DNA of 5,928 bases from NCBI GenBank assembly GCA_904502265.1, contig CAJGDT010000108.1, positions 1 to 5,928 on the forward strand, written 5' to 3'. Source of the stretch: an uncultured Barnesiella sp. (GTDB taxonomy: Bacteria > Bacteroidota > Bacteroidia > Bacteroidales > Barnesiellaceae_A). The notes under the pieces were generated by a model. The model was not told the origin of the DNA and searched no databases. It saw only the letters and a program-made list of their open reading frames with translations. Numbering within the stretch: position 1 is the stretch's first letter; the number at the start of each line of letters is the position of its first letter. A program made the translations under genes and the position numbers. Positions 5,623 through 5,928 of the stretch are shown here, one piece after another.

Positions 5623-5928
5623 TTACATCATGCCGCCCATGCCTCCCATACCGGGAGCAGGCATTGCAGGTGCATGCTCTTCTTTCTTGTCGGTAATTAC
5701 ACATTCGGTTGTGAGGAACATACCGGCGATGCTGGCTGCATTCTCAAGTGCAACACGAGTTACCTTGGCGGGGTCGATAACGCCTGCCTCGAAGAAGTTC
5801 TCATATTGACCAGTGCGAGCGTTGAAACCAAAGTCGCCTTGGCCTTCGCGTACTTTTTGAAGGATTACAGCACCCTCAAGACCGGCATTGGTCATGATTT
5901 GGCGCATGGGAGCTTCGATAGCACGACG
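5623..5928 (-). CDS. groEL: chaperonin GroEL, C-terminal part (5' end outside window)
   Basis: The last 101 residues of the 60-kDa chaperonin are visible; the frame stays open to the window edge, beginning [11 protein letters not shown], so the gene is cut by the window, not broken. Family blocks follow in order: [16 protein letters not shown], then [15 protein letters not shown], then [19 protein letters not shown] with LTTECVITD, which together belong to the equatorial domain. The protein ends in the Met/Gly-rich tail GMGGMGGMM that lies in the folding cavity and is typical of GroEL. The protein forms a 14-mer with GroES and folds cytoplasmic proteins with ATP. Any groES would lie to the right, beyond the window. 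The strong terminator shows it ends its transcript. Confidence 0.97.
   Translation of the reverse strand, partial: RRAIEAPMRQIMTNAGLEGAVILQKVREGQGDFGFNARTGQYENFFEAGVIDPAKVTRVALENAASIAGMFLTTECVITDKKEEHAPAMPAPGMGGMGGMM

Overview
This window reads as a chromosomal housekeeping segment of a Bacteroidota genome, most likely order Bacteroidales. Reasons: the gene order DUF1599 - DoxX-type membrane protein - tpiA - SPOR protein - folE is one I associate with Bacteroides and relatives; a small DUF4834-like protein lies beside pssA; the tRNA promoter matches the Bacteroides sigma-ABfr pattern (TTTG-N20-TAnnTTTG); and most starts lack a Shine-Dalgarno sequence. I would not name a genus.

Every supported gene lies on the minus strand, so transcription runs right to left. 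From the right edge: the C-terminal 101 residues of GroEL, closed by a strong intrinsic terminator (5564-5598); pssA (phosphatidylserine synthase); a small DUF4834-like membrane protein; a 180-residue protein made of two DUF1599 copies; a 455-residue DoxX/MauE-like membrane protein with an extracytoplasmic thioredoxin-like region, overlapping the DUF1599 gene by 11 nt; tpiA (triosephosphate isomerase); a secreted SPOR-domain protein; and folE (GTP cyclohydrolase I), 8 nt after the SPOR gene. A long, fully paired RNA hairpin (1604-1646) sits between tpiA and the SPOR gene. The left end is a tRNA cluster with its own promoter: two identical tRNA-Gly(GCC) genes, a tRNA-Leu(CAG), and the first 16 nt of a further tRNA, probably Leu, cut by the window edge.

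Functionally the window mixes glycolysis (tpiA), folate or pterin synthesis (folE), phospholipid synthesis (pssA), protein folding (groEL), envelope functions (SPOR protein, DoxX protein) and translation (tRNAs). The DUF1599-DoxX-tpiA-SPOR-folE block is compact enough to be an operon, but its members share no single obvious pathway.

I found no mobile element, CRISPR array, defence system or plainly new system. The points most worth a second look are the tpiA/SPOR intercistronic hairpin, whose two wobble pairs fit only the minus-strand RNA; the DoxX protein whose thioredoxin-like region lacks CxxC while a DCGCFGD motif sits near the membrane; and the duplicated DUF1599 protein of unknown function in this block.
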